DNA of 64,000 nucleotides from Carallia brachiata (GCA_021464245.1 JADCRB010000011.1:688131-752130), one strand, 5' to 3'; counted from the first letter of the stretch, positions 12,723 to 25,618 are shown. Program-made: numbers and translations. Notes: generated from the letters alone by a model not told the origin.

Positions 12723-13194
12723 AGTATTCTAAGCTATTTTGATCATGATATTTATTGGTTAGGCCAGTATATTTTATCGTTTTCATGATACTTTATTTAA
12801 TTATCTTCAAAGAATAGACATATTATTCGAATATTATTAAAGTTGATTAGACATTTAATACATTTAATTTTAGTATTAATAAGTTAAAAATAGATCGAAC
12901 TTAACAACAAATTATAATTAATCAGAGACGAGTAACAATAAAAGAACTTGAAATGCACCAATATGAGAAGAATAACGCACTAACTTACTAATCACACTGC
13001 CACTGCTTCGAGTACGTAGACAGTAACTGGCAAGAGAGAAAGAACACAAAGCAATGCCTAAGCTACCACTTTAAGCCACTTTTAACGGCAAATCTCCCTT
13101 GGAGATCTTAATTTTTAGCAAAAGCTAGAGGCTAAATTGTAATTTTCTAACACCATGTTCCCTGTATCTTTAACCTCGTGAAACAGACAAGAAA

Positions 13195-13220
13195 CTCTCT
13201 CTCTCTCTCTGTCTCTCTCT
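13195..13220 (+). repeat. (CT)n microsatellite
   Basis: A CT dinucleotide run interrupted by one GT, about 630 bases upstream of the RTNLB21 start codon. Pyrimidine runs of this kind are common in plant promoters and leaders, but distance makes a role uncertain. Confidence 0.8.
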
Positions 13221-13849
13221 CCGTGGATGGGGTCTAGATTTGCATGTGAGGCTAATGACTTTGCGGAGAGCCTCGATTGCAGCGCTCACAGAGATCGTTT
13301 CACAGAAAAGTAGAGGAATAAATACCCTCTAATAAAAGAGAAAGGCCCGGAAAGAAAAAGGAAAAAAAAAAAAAAAAGGAATCAACCTCGACACCCAAAT
13401 GATTTAACCCCACCAGATTTATCCCTTCTGTTTTGCAATCAACGTGTCGGGATCCAACAATCCAGGTTGAATTGGCTGTAAAGTTGTAACATTTTTAACG
13501 AACTGCATAAAAAAATACGAAATTAATTAATAATATTTAATAATTTATTTATTTATTTATGTAATATATTTTTTAAATTTTATAGTATAAATTACAACAT
13601 ATTCATTACGCTTCTTTTAATATAATGGCTTTAATGCGTGCCTATACCAAAAATCCATCATACACAACATTGCTCTCTCTCCGGTCTCCGGATTGCTTTG
13701 CAAAGGCAAAGGGATCCCGATGTCTGTTATGTATACCAACCGCCATTCTTCTACCTAAAGTCTCTTATTCATCATTAGCACTGAGGACCCCAGTGGCACC
13801 CAATTGCTAGAGAGAAAGATAAAGTGGGCAAAAAGACGGAGAAGGGAAA

Positions 13850-16800
13850 ATGGATGTGGGTAGGAGAAGACCTGGGGTCAGAACCAGTGTGGCAGCAGGG
13901 TCTGTGTGGGAGAGCAGAATGAAGCTGGATGAAGTCAAAGGCGGAATTAAGGTTTTCAATGGAGAAGAAAAAGCTGAGGAAACTGCGGATACTGGTGCGA
14001 GAAAGCCGGTCAAGAAAGGGCCAATTGGGACTGGCGTGGCCACGAGTGGCAAGAGAAAAACTTGGAAATCTGAGAGCTTTGATGGCCCAATTCAGATAGC
14101 CAAAGGGAAAACAGAGTCAACGTCAACCAAGAATTGTGAGGAACAACAGTGTAGAGAATTGAGTGGTTCTGTTGATGGAATCAAGAAGATCCCAATTCAG
14201 ACAAGGAAAGGAAGATACGAGGGAAGTAATAAAGAGCTTAGCTTGTCGGTCGATGGAATGGATGTTAGCCCAGTTCAGGTCAAGAAGGGAAGATCCGAGG
14301 GAAGTAGAGATCTTTGTGTGTCTGTTGATGGAATTGATAAGAGCCCAATTCAGGTTAAGAAAGGAAGATCTGAGGCAAATAAGGAGGTTAGAGCTTCTGT
14401 TGATGGAAATGAAAAAAGCCCAACTCAGATTAGAAAGGCAAGATCTGATACAAAGGAGGTTGTTGAATCTGCAGTAGTACAATTGAGGCAATCAAAATCA
14501 GATTCAGTTGAGGTTGCAAATCAGTCTGATAAAGATGTTGAACCAGACAAAGGCATACTAAGGAACCCAATTCTAGAGACCGAGTCAATGTCAGCGCACG
14601 ACAAGGTCTTGGAGGGTTCGGCAAGAAGTAAAGATGAGCCTTTCAGTGGAATTGAGAACAGCCCACCTGGAATTGAGGAGACTGGATCTGAAGATTCTTG
14701 CAAAGAGTTTGGTGTGTGCGAAGAAAAGGTCATTTCTAGTAGTGAAAACAACAAGGAAATGGTGAAGTCACCTCCTAAACTGTTGATGGATAATGATGAC
14801 GATGATGATGATGTTATGGGAGAAGATGAAGAATATGAGGCAGATGAGGAAGATGGAGAATTGGAAGAGGAAACTGGGATTGAGGTAGAGAAGAAGAGCT
14901 TTGACATAAAAGAGATTGACCTTCCAGAAGAGAAGCCTAAGAAGTAGAAACTAATGTGCCAGAACAGAAGTCCAAGACAAAGGAAATTGGTATGGTAGAA
15001 CAAAAACCCGAGAAAATAGTTAATGACGAGAAGAAAGTCCATCAACTTAGCAACAAATCGGTACCCACTTCTTCAACTGTAAATAAGCAGCCCCCTCCCG
15101 TGATCAGAGGAGCAACGATTTACCAAAACTTTCCTAAACCCACTTCAAGTAAGTATCTTTGCTTTGATCTTTTTCTTTTTTCGTTTTAAATAAATTTTCA
15201 GTTTTTGATATGCTCTTGTATGATGCTGACTGGTTCGGTGTCTTTCTTGTTTGCAGCTCCAGTTGCCAATCGATACAAAAGTTTCCCAGAAACTCATAGC
15301 AAGCTGCAAAATCTAGGTGGACCTTTACTTCAGAAAAACTCAAAAAAGTTCCATTCTTTTTGCTCTTTCTGCGCTTCAACTGCATTTAACGAATTTCTTT
15401 CAATTTTGGCATTGGCTATTTCAGTGGATTTAGTGATGTGGAGGGACATCTCCAGATCTGCATTTGTCTTTGGAATTGGTACATTCATCATAATTTCATC
15501 CTCTTATACCAAAGATCTGAATGTCAGGTCAGCCATTTCATAATCAGAAACGCTTCTAATTTTTTTTTTTTTCAATACTATTGCTCTGTCAAATACAGAG
15601 AGACCAATAATTGAACACTGTTCGTTCATTTCTTTTACAGCTTCATTTCTGTGATTTCCTATCTGGGTCTTTTCTATCTTGCTACAATTTTCCTTTATAG
15701 ATCCCTTATTTGCAGGTAATTCTCTAGAATAATAATTGTCAACAAATCAAGATGTTAATTTTTTAAAAGCAGATCGGTCTTACGATTCTCTTTCTCTATA
15801 ACCATACAAAAATCAGGGGTGTTTGTCATATGGATGATGACACAAGCTATGTCCTGGGTGAAGATGAGGCATTCTGGTTAGTAAAATTGCTTCTACCTTA
15901 CTTAAATGAGTTCCTGCTGAAAATTAGGGCACTTTTTTCTGGGGATCCTTCTACTACAATGAAGGTAAGCTCTTTCATTTTATTTCATTTTCAAGTTTTG
16001 ACCCTTTTTTTTTTGTTTTTTTATGTTTGACTACAATGCATTTTTTTTCGTTTGAAAAAAAGAAAGTCAGTAAGTTTAACATATTAGCTTTGAGACAAAA
16101 TGTATAAAAGTTGATAATTTTGTGACAATGGCAGATGGCAGTGCTGCTGTTTGTTTTGGCCAGGTGTGGCAGCTCCATAACCTTCTGGAAGATGGCCAAA
16201 TTGGGTACGCTTCGTGTATTTGACTCTTGTGCTTCACAAATATATTTTAATGGGAATAACTTATGGAGAACATAGAAAACAATTTACGATTTTTTTTTCA
16301 AAAAATTGATGTGTATAGCGATTAAAAACATTGAATTAATTGTTAATCGCTTATTAAAAACCAGTAAGTCCTTGTCGGTGGGGAAATCAATGTTGTAAGA
16401 ACCGAATCAGACATTGAATCGGAAAGTTTAGTGGTTCAACGTCCAACCGGTTCAACCGGTTTAATCGAAAATTAAACCGGTAAAACCGGTATTTAATATT
16501 AAATATATAAAAAAAATATTTATATATATTATACATCAAAATTTATATGTAAAATGTAATATTATAATACATATGTATGTATTAGAATACTTACATTTAT
16601 AAATTTAAAATATATATGATTTAGAATTTATTATAGGATAGAATTAACAATTTAAAAAAATTAATAATTATTTTAACAAAAAAAAAATAGTAAGTATTAA
16701 TTTATAAGAAATATAAAATAGTATGTGTATTATATGAGACATTTGAGAAAATAATAAGTAAAAAAAAAAAAAAAAGATAACAACAAGTTATAAGTTGGTT

Positions 16801-18912
16801 TAGTGATATGAGACTTACCTTTCATATTGGAGGTCAAGGGTTCGAAAACTAAATTATACAAAATTTTGTGAAATTTTTTCTTAATTTTTAAAATGACCAA
16901 CCCGGTCAACCCGAGACCGGTTCACCGGTCTGATCGGTTGAACCGGTCTGTTGACCGGGTTTTGACCGGTCCGATCAGCAGGAAATTTGGGCTACAACCC
17001 GAATCGGACTTCTGACCGGTCACCGATCTGACCGATTGAACCGATCGGTCCGGTCCGAATTTGACAATAATGGGGAAACTGCTTAAAATTCTCTGGATGC
17101 TGTCCCTCTTTTTAATTTAATTTTTAACAGAGTTCTTGGTTTTGCCCACTGCCCCAGGCTTTTTTGGAGTTTTCACTGTGCCAAAAGTCTGCTCTTTGTA
17201 CTCTAGGCAGTTAACTGCCTACGGTAATTCCTCTTGACTTTATTGTTTTTCTTTAATTCTTTTTTTTTTTCTTCGTTTCCTTTTAGTTGCGCTTTATTGA
17301 TTGAATTATTACAATATACCGTTCAGAGCAACCAAACACAGTACACTGACGTTCGCTCATTTTTGTTATTAAGAAATTCAATGAACTACTTGAACTGCAT
17401 GATAGAATAGGAATTAAATCTGGTTATTTTCATAAATTTTATATTTTATACTTTAAAATTAAAACTTGAAGCCTTCGAAATAAAAGTCTAAACTTGGGCA
17501 CTCCAGAGGAGTTTACTCATTTTGAGCAGCGCCACCCACAAACATGGGCTCATGATGGAACGTGGGCCCAACACATCTGATCAACTAATTGACCACCTAG
17601 TGACGGAAGTCAGGTCTGTTGGAGTCGCTCGTATTTTTGAAGGGGTTCTAACAGTGTCTGCTCAGTAAAATCGATCTTATGGCCCCTGTGAAGGAAAATG
17701 ATTGTGTGCACCATCACACTTACGAAGCCACAAATCAGTGGTCCATTTGTGGAATGACCCTAGAGTAGACTGCTTCATCGACACTCATTACCCATATTTT
17801 AGAATTAGATCAAGATTACATTGCGCAGGTTGCTGGATCAACTGGTTGAGGCTTAAAGCATCATATATACGGGACCCATCATCTTAATTAATATCACGGT
17901 TTCTGTTGTCTAGGGTCCACTGCGTCGGGTCTCTTTATGCTGTTTGCTTGCATTGCGTCTCTTTATGCTGTTTGTTTATCCGTCACAAAGTTGTTGTTTT
18001 TTTTTTTTTTTTTAACAATATATCAAATTGGCCCATTTAATATTCCATGGATAGCATTGCACGACCATAACGAGCCATAGAACCCTTTTTTTTTTTTTTG
18101 GGGGGGGGGGGGGGGCGCGGTTGTGTGGGGAGGGACGGTCCATTAAAACCCATTCATTGTCGGTGGTGGCATCACACGCAACCAAAATTTGGGCTCAAGT
18201 CTTAACCTTCCTCGTCCATTCCTATTAATGGTCATAAAAAAAATTGGGGTCTGAGAGGGTTAAGTTTAGCCCAAATGGTTGGAAGCTTCGCTTTCAATTG
18301 TAAGGTCAAATATTCCGATCTTATTCTCATCATCTCCTCCTCTTCTTGCTACTCTAGCAGCTTTTTAAGACCAAAAAAAAAAAAAAAAAGAAGGTGGTTT
18401 AAATAGAAATTCCACATATATGAAATATGTTCGTTGCTATTTTTAACCCTATTATAGCAAGTTTGTTAATTGCAAATTCTAATTTAAACGCAATCATTTG
18501 AAGCTAAATTTTGGGTTCGACGCTTCCGGGATGCATGGGACTCATGTACACACAAGAAAGCAGTGGCATTGGCCATCTTTACCCTCGTATGGAATCTATC
18601 TTCCATGGTTGCTCGAATTTGGGCAGGTGAAAGAACGCTTTTGTTTTTTACGGTCCTTTTATGGCTTAATTGTTTAAAGTTTTGGGTTCTTTCTTTATTT
18701 TTTATTTTTGGGGTTAACATACGATGCTTATGTAACGTCTTGCAGTCTTTATGATGTTTGTGGCCGTCCGATATTATCAACAAACAATGGAGAGAGATGA
18801 TTGGGTAGAAGAAGATGAGGAAGCTGACGATGAACAATGTAATGACATAAGGCAAAAACGAGGGGGTGGGTCTACAATAGTAATAGATAGCAAAGCAAAA
18901 AAGAAATACTGA
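13850..18912 (+). CDS. RTNLB21: Reticulon-like protein B21 (nine exons, one frame break in exon 1)
   Basis: Exons: 13850-15148, 15257-15316, 15425-15527, 15641-15715, 15817-15964, 16135-16204, 17158-17223, 18504-18626, 18746-18912; all introns fit GT-AG. The start MDVGRRRPGVRTSVAAGSVW is the conserved N-terminus of this family. Exon 1 then encodes four copies of a 25-26 residue repeat (SVDG...SP.Q.KKGRSE), then an acidic Asp/Glu stretch. Exons 3-8 encode the reticulon domain: DLVMWRDISRSAFVFGIGTF and SFISVISYLGLFYLATIFLY form the first hydrophobic hairpin, then SGDPSTTMK, ARCGSSITFWKMAKLG, FTVPKVCSLYS and the second hydrophobic hairpin. Reticulons wedge into ER tubule membranes and curve them; RTNLB21 is a long-N-terminus member. 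One base is missing near 14938-14944, so the frame as read stops at 14947 although the rest continues in the next frame. With that base the protein would be about 703 residues. An assembly indel is likely. Confidence 0.93.
16391..17070. mobile_element. ACCGGT-rich nonautonomous DNA element, copy 1, in RTNLB21 intron 6
   Basis: Both ends consist of clustered GAACCGG/ACCGGT words and a loose terminal inverted repeat: the left end starts near TTGTAAGAACCG and the right end finishes near CGAATTTGACAA. The centre is AT-rich and has no coding capacity. It accounts for most of the 953-bp intron 6 (16205-17157). It shares end structure with the elements at 22008, 40149 and 54397. Confidence 0.65.
16785..16880 (+). 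mobile_element. SINE-like unit nested inside the intronic element
   Basis: GGTTTAGTGATATGAG and, about 35 bases later, GGTCAAGGGTTCGAAAAC match pol III A-box and B-box patterns of a tRNA-derived SINE. An A16 tract lies just upstream at about 16760-16776. No target duplication could be picked out, so boundaries are approximate. Confidence 0.45.
18086..18115 (+). repeat. T14-G16 homopolymer junction in RTNLB21 intron 7
   Basis: A run of fourteen T is followed directly by sixteen G. It lies inside the 1280-bp intron 7. Such runs are hard to sequence, so the length should be treated as approximate. Confidence 0.85.
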
Positions 18913-21900
18913 AAAAGTTACATTCATTCATTTTGGCTCCAGTATATGTGCATATGTATTGCCTTTGGTGTTGGTGTGATAGGAAATCATATTCGAGTTC
19001 TTTCATTTCTTGTTTTTAATCCAAATAAAAAGAGTTTTTGTTTGACCAAAACTTCCAACACAAACTCGCATCCAATTTTTTTTTTTTTTCGGTTTGTAAG
19101 AATTAGGGATGGCATAAATCTAAATTTGAGAGTTCAGATGAATTTACTGTTAGAACCTAGTAGTCAACTAAATAATTGTTTAATTATTGGGTCTAGTAAA
19201 TGAATATTGGCCCCAAATGGTTCCTCCAAGCTCCGACAATCTAGCAGTCCGCGTTTACAATCCAAAACATTTGATGGACTTTCTTTTTTTCCGGTATATT
19301 ATAAAGACTTTACAGCCAGAGGAAAGTAAACAAGCTAAAGCTAAAGCTTCGTTCCTTGGGGCCAATGAACCCCCACAAGGTCTTGCTGCAACAATACACC
19401 AACCAAAGAATCCATCTCTACACAGACCTGGCTATATCTGCATTGCCACGCCAGCTCTAGTCCATCCGAAACACCCCACAACTCTTCAGTCTGCCAGTGC
19501 AGTATCTTATATTATGAGCAGAACCTACCAACCATTTACCCATTTGATCTTTATGGACCTTTTTGTAACGGGCCACGGGAATCTGCTGGAAAGACAATAA
19601 AGGTAAGAGCCCAAATTTCTTATTAAATTGTGCGGTTTCATTGATTTTTTTTTGTTTTTTTATACTAGATTGGGCCTTACAATCTAAATTGGTTCTTTTC
19701 ATGAGCCCAAATGGTGGTGTCTAGGTTGTAGTTCTGTCCCAAATTAGGCCCATATTAAGATTGAGGTTTTCTACATATTACTTTACAGTTATTTATTCCA
19801 GAGGCCAAACGTCGACGCAAGATGTGGCACTTGACGAGCAGTCCAAAGGGTCTGTAAAGATTTGTAGAAGTATAGACCCAATAACTTAAACAGATAACAA
19901 CAGAGAAGAAGTAAGTAATATTAAATGAGTTTTTAGACATCATATCTTACCCTTAACGCTTAGGTTATGGGTCTTCCAACCACACTTATATATTGCTTTA
20001 CTCTTCCCTTCCTTTCCAGTATGAGATTTTTATATTTTACACTCCAACACGTCCCTTCACGCGAAAGCCCAATTCACTTGGGATGGGCCCAGCTCACTTG
20101 GGATGGGCCCAGCTCACTTGGGCTGGAAGTGTGAACAAATAACGAAAGTCCAACTTCACCTGAGTTGGATTTAGCTCACCTGAGCTAACTCTAGTTCATC
20201 ATTAAATGTAAGGGGCAGCAACATTCGGTCTCTGATATCATGAGAAGAATATAATAGATAATTTAAGAGAATAATATTTTGTGTCGTATTATTAGAATGA
20301 GGGATGACTTCAATATATACAGGAGGACTGTTCATAAAATAGGAAAGAGAATAATTACAAATAATGATAATAAATCATAGTCATATCAAGCGTGATTCTA
20401 AGCATATATGAATGTATGCTAACTGGGTCATTGGGCCTCCGGAGATTTCCTCTACTCTTTATTTTTAACTCCTGTGCGGCCCCCTCGCGCACTTCTGCAG
20501 CGGAGATTTTCCCACTTATAATGTTTAAAGCAACTTTATAATCTAACCTTCCGGATCCAGAGGATCCCTTCTTCATCCAAGGTGCTTCGCGATGCACAGA
20601 GATGTAAACCAACTACTACTATGTGCATAAAAATTTGGTAACTCAACTTTCAAAACTTGATATCAAGCTTGTTTAATCAACGAAACAAACTTGAATAAGA
20701 AGAGGCTCAACTTGTTCAAACACATAAATAACTCATTAAAAAATCATTTAAAGTTTTATTTTATGGTGATTAAAAAATTTGTTTAATACGTCATTAGAAT
20801 ATATTTGACAAGCTCATTCAAGTCAAGAAAATAAAAGATTAAAATTATAAACATTTGACCCTTCACAATTCTAACAAATTTAACCATTTAGTACACTGGA
20901 CTCCCTTTTATATTTACAATCACACATTAGAAGTAAACACTTATTTTTAAATTAGATAATTTTATTTCCATTTATAATAATAATTCTTATAATTTCCAAT
21001 TATTTTTATTTATATCATGAAACTAAACGATTTTGTTTATGATAAGTTTGAAACTCGAATCGATGAAAATTAGATTCGACTTGTCTAGATTTGTTAGCTT
21101 TTCAAACCAAATTTGAGTATGTTAAATTTCCACTCGACTCGGTTTGTTCTACACCTTAGTGATGAACTTCTCCATCACTTCAGTTTTTAGCTCCAGACAC
21201 ACTAAAATTCTCTAGCGGCCATGAATAGTCCTTCGCCCGTGCTGCATTGATCAATTGGTCCATTCTAAAACTTCTTTAATTTGTCCTCATCCAAATGATT
21301 CCGTGTTGACAAGTATTTTGTAGCTACTCAATCAATACTTTTAGCAGTTTAGTGGCTATTATACGTGCCAGAGTTGCCTAAATTATTAATGCGTTTTGTT
21401 ATACCCTCATGATGACAATGAAGTTGTTGTGAACCGATTCAATCAATGAATACAATAGCGTGCGTCACTTGGCAAGTTATACGTCAGATCGCTCCGTCAC
21501 GAGGAATTTACTTCTCGTTCTGATTGAAAGAAAGAAGAGGAAAAAGAATGTGAAAAGAGCGAATACAAGTAAGGGGGGAAAAAAATAAAAATTTCCTTCT
21601 GTTTGGATTAGTGATAGAAAGAAAGATGAATAAAAATTCGATGCCAAATTAGTTACCGTTTATTTTATTTCTACTAAAATTTAATATGTGACACAAATGA
21701 GTAAAACGGTCCAATGGTCTTAGACATAAGAGACATGTTAGATTTTGACATGTGAGACATTTATGCGCTGTCACAAATGGTTTAAATTTTTATTTTAAGC
21801 GGTTTCTTGATGGGCTCCAATTTGGCACACAGACAATTTGCAAACACCAAGACCTTTAGATCAAATCGTTGTAGATCAGATTGATGGACCATAGGCAGTA

Positions 21901-22007
21901 CTCGATTCGTGGGAATGTTTGTATGACACTGATCAGATGGTTGCAATAGAGTTTTTATTTCTTTCCTTTTTCTTCCTTGACAAGCATACGTTCTGTTCAT
22001 GTCAAAA
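18913..22007. other. gene-free stretch with LTR-retrotransposon-like debris
   Basis: RTNLB21 ends at 18912. A 137-codon open frame at 19187-19600 has no recognised domain and I do not call it a gene. From about 20040 to 20640 the sequence looks like LTR-element debris; this is listed separately. The remainder to 22007 is AT-rich and shows no conserved coding signal. Confidence 0.45.
20040..20640 (-). mobile_element. possible LTR retrotransposon remnant (LTR plus primer-site edge)
   Basis: At about 20230 the sequence CTCTGATATCATGAGAAG resembles the reverse complement of a plant primer binding site (TGGTATCAGAG) joined to an LTR end, so an element would lie on the minus strand with its LTR to the right. 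A 21-22 base unit (GCTCACTTGGG.TGGGCCCA) is repeated at 20075-20125. No gag or pol coding sequence is visible. The assignment is tentative. Confidence 0.35.
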
Positions 22008-22431
22008 TTGTCAGAATTAGACCAGTTATTGAATTAAAAATATTAATGGGTCAAGATTCAACTGGTTGAACCGGTTAAACTGATATTTGAACTGGTATTT
22101 AATATTATATTATATATATATATACATATATAAGTAATTAAAAGAATAATATTTATAAATAGTGATTAAGTATTAATTATTTTAATTTTAAAGAATAAAT
22201 TGAAAGTTTTAATTGAATTTAGAACTAAATTAAAATTTTTAATTAAATTTAGAACTTAAATTGTAGTTTAAATAACATTGGGGTCAAATTATAATTCATA
22301 AATATTTAGTTTATTTTGAATCGGTCCAACCGGTCCTCTTCTTCTCCCAAAAATAGCATGAACTAACCCAAACTTTCGGCCGGTCACCGATTAAACTGGT
22401 TGGACCGACCGGTCTGAACTAATTCTAACAA
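22008..22431. mobile_element. ACCGGT-rich nonautonomous DNA element, copy 2
   Basis: The ends form an inverted repeat, TTGTCAGAATTAG on the left and the complement of TTGTTAGAATTAG on the right. Next to each end are blocks such as GGTTGAACCGGTTAAAC and CGACCGGTC. The AT-rich core (TAGTGATTAA.TATTAA, then alternating AATTTAGAACTAAATT blocks) matches the copies at 40149 and 54397. It has no coding capacity. Confidence 0.7.
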
Positions 22432-22868
22432 CCATGGTTCAGATCTTATTATTTGATTGAAAATGATAAGTGCACCATAAAATGGTAATGAGGTATTAAA
22501 TAATAATAAAATATTATATTTTAAAAAAAATTAAAAGAAATTTTTTTAATAAATCTCTTTTAATTTTTATATTTTATATTTTAAAATAACACTTATTTAA
22601 ATTTAAATGTAAATTATTTAAAGTATGATAAAATAATTAATATTATATTATCTTGGGGTATTATTTGGTACTCCATCCCAATATACCTAACAGTACCCTT
22701 ATTTGTTTAACAATTGGTGCATATTTAAAACAACGAGAATTACAGGTTGAAATTTAATGAGTGATGATTGGCTTTTGTTGTTGAATCCTTCTTTTTTTTT
22801 AAAAAAAAAAAATTAACAAAAGATTATAACGAATAGTACTCGCGCGTGGTTCCCTGTAGACCCTTTTA
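22432..22868. other. AT-rich spacer between two elements
   Basis: About 440 bases of AT-rich sequence with poly-T and poly-A runs near 22790-22815. I see nothing else in it. Confidence 0.5.
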
Positions 22869-23420
22869 GGGGATAAGTATCATTTCAATTTTAAATTTTG
22901 TATAATTTTTGTAATATGATTTTATACTTTTTTTTATTTTCATTTCAGTATTATAACTATGTTGTTCATTTTAATTAAGTCCTAACATAAACAAAATTGG
23001 GTCAAAATGTTAAAAAACATATTTGACTAAACGGAATACATAAATACAACATCAAAAAAAGAAATATGTTATTAAAAAACAAAATAAAAAAATGTATCCA
23101 ATCAAACATAATACAAAAATATAGTATTAAAAAATGAAATAAGTTTTTGAAAAAAAAAAAAAAGCAGTCCAACTTTTAAATAAGCAAATTTAGGAGTTTT
23201 CTTTTTTGTTTTTTGAAAACATGTTTCTTTTTTAACTCTGCATTTATGTATTTTGTCTAGTCAAATATGTTTTTTTTAATATTTTAATCCAATTTCGTCC
23301 ATGTTAGGACTTAATTACAATATAAACGATAGTTATAGGAGTTAAGTGAAAACTAGAAATAATTTAGCACTAAATTAAAAAAATTTTAAAAATTTAAGAC
23401 TGAGGTATTATTTGTCCCCC
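22869..23420. mobile_element. foldback element with long inverted arms
   Basis: The left arm starts GGGGATAAGTATCATTTCA and the right arm is its diverged complement (ending TATTATTTGTCCCC). The arms also share the inverted word pair GTCCTAACAT/ATGTTAGGAC and ACATATTTGACTA/TAGTCAAATATG. Each arm is roughly 180 bases, with an AT-rich centre and no coding capacity. This architecture fits a MITE or foldback element. Confidence 0.65.
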
Positions 23421-24490
23421 GCTTTAAGATAAGTAAATAAATCATGCAAAGTAGTTTTTTCTTCCTTGGCTACTGAGGAGTCCGTCGCATTCTTTGATGT
23501 GCTTATATAAATTAAAAAAAAATAAAAATTATTTTGTCTGATCAGCATTTCTCGTGAACTGACATTCAAGCGTTCTTCCCTACCGAATTCTGGGTGCGCG
23601 AAGAAATCTTCAATTCTTGGTCTAATTAACATTGCTCTGTATTGCAGTCCATATGGGTCCTCCTCTTCTTAAAGACGATGAACGAGTTATACCTTCAGCC
23701 AACATTTGCAATGATGAATTAACATGATTTTTTTTTTTATCCGTTAAAATATCTATTTAGTTATGAGCTACACAACTAAGATATTTTCTCCTACAAATAA
23801 ATCGCATCATATTCTCTTCAAGTTAGAATTTAAAATTTTTAAAATAAAAATAAAAATTCTAATTATTGTGCTCCTAAGCGACTATTTACACACGATTACT
23901 GCTAACTATTTACAACTGGATGGAGATTTTCACTGGACCGTTAGTCTCGTTCGGCCTCATCGTCCAGGGTATAGCCAAATAACTAGGAACGCGTTAGTCT
24001 CGTTCGGGCCGGTGGCACATAACTAAACAATGATCAATACGGTCCGGGGATTGGACATTAGGTTTGATAAGAAAAAGGCAAGATAGCAAGCATTAATTGG
24101 ATTAATCATATATGAATTATAACCATGTCGGTTCTGGCACACGCCATACGGTTTTGCTCCCTAATATGGTTGTCTGTTTGCAGATCTCAACACTACATGT
24201 ACAAAATTGCTGGAATTTTAAATTATAATAATAATAATAACGGTGAGAGAACATCAGAAGCGAAGTGTAAGATGTCCATAAAAGACCACGCCCTTTTGCG
24301 ATCATTGTTTATACGCCGCATTATAAAGGGGCTGCTAGGCGCACAAAAAAAGTGCACCGAACAGCACCGAAATTTTAAAAAATAATTTAAATTTAAATTT
24401 AAATTTATATAAATATTATTTTAAAATATAAAATATAGATATTATATAAAATTTTTTTAACAAATAATTTTGGTTAATGTAATAAAAACA

Positions 24491-24521
<31 letters not shown>

Positions 24522-25289
24522 GAATGTGTGTACGATGAGATGTATACTTATCTTTTTTTCGTTATAAAATGCCATCTCACGTAATATCTAGGGATCGAAC
24601 ATCAATAATTTCTTTTGTTTTTTCTTTCTTCCTTCCGGGCATCGTTGACGTAATCTGTACTGTACATTATCCATGGCACATTGTGGAAAAGCACTTTTTG
24701 AGGTTAGATTATAAAGGCCCCACTTTTTATGTCGGCTTATAATTTTGAGCATGACTATTGCTTAATTGAAAAGAAAGGAAAAACACTTGAGTAATAACGC
24801 GGTTGACTTATGACTATAAGCGAATTGAGTGAGCTAAAGTCCTGACGCATTGAGGCTTTATTAATCAGTGGATTTGATTTAATTAATAATTCTCAGATTA
24901 GGATTAATATAGATCATTTAAGAGTGTATCCTTCTTCAATTAAGATTAATTTAGCCAACCAGAGTTAATGAATCAAGCTGAGTTTTTTACCATTGAATGA
25001 ACAATACTAATACAAATAGTTAAAATTATAAAAATATTCTGTTATAAATATAGAAAAAAATCTATTTATATAAAAACAAATACTAAAATAATATAAAATA
25101 TACTTAAAAAACAAACAAATGAATATTGTCCATGAATTTATTATTGAGAAATACACGCTAGTCTGGGGGGCTTTATACAAATCAAGAAAGCAGAAATTGG
25201 ACAGAGCGAGAGAGAGAGAGCTGGATTAAAGGATATCAATTAGCGCCTCAACCATACCCCTATAAACTTAAAGCATTTCTCTAATATAT

Positions 25290-25618
25290 TGTTGGTGTGG
25301 GCTCAACCACTTGGGGTTATCTGAGTGGTCAGTGACTTTTAAAATTATAATGTTAGTGAGAGTTTACCTCTTAGTAGTATTTTCCATCTCACTTTAAGTG
25401 AGATTTGAGTAGTTTTATTTTTCAGAATATTATGTACTTTCTATGGTGTTTTCAAATCTATTTTCTTCTTCTATATATTAACACTTAATAGATTAATAAC
25501 TAATCATTTTACGTATCTAAAAAAAATAGTTAGTGTGGAACCCAGGTTGGGCTGGTCTTCTTGGTAATAAAATGAAATGTCTGATGCCCTTTAGCCAAAA
25601 AAAAAAAAAAAAAAAAAC
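25290..25618 (+). mobile_element. possible SINE with long A tail
   Basis: A tRNA-like start (GGGGTTATCTGAGTGGTCAG) near 25313 is followed by about 270 bases and a tail of roughly twenty A at 25598-25617. No clear flanking duplication was found. The tail and pol III-like start support a SINE, but the boundaries are uncertain. Confidence 0.45.

Larger units (their letters stand above)
11891..13849. other. intergenic region upstream of RTNLB21, with a SINE-like unit and a CT microsatellite
   Basis: AT-rich sequence to about 12120. A decayed tRNA-like unit lies at 12595-12720. A CT-repeat run at 13195-13220 and A runs near 13360 follow. The last 200 bases before 13850 are the likely RTNLB21 leader. 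No other gene is seen; short open frames here lack conserved motifs. Confidence 0.5.

Noticed and set aside
14123..15045. Several 60-174 codon frames antisense or shifted in RTNLB21 exon 1
   Set aside because: They arise from the repeated and acidic codons of the real frame; none has its own conserved motif.
19187..19600. 137-codon plus-strand frame after RTNLB21
   Set aside because: No conserved motif. Composition is like surrounding noncoding sequence.
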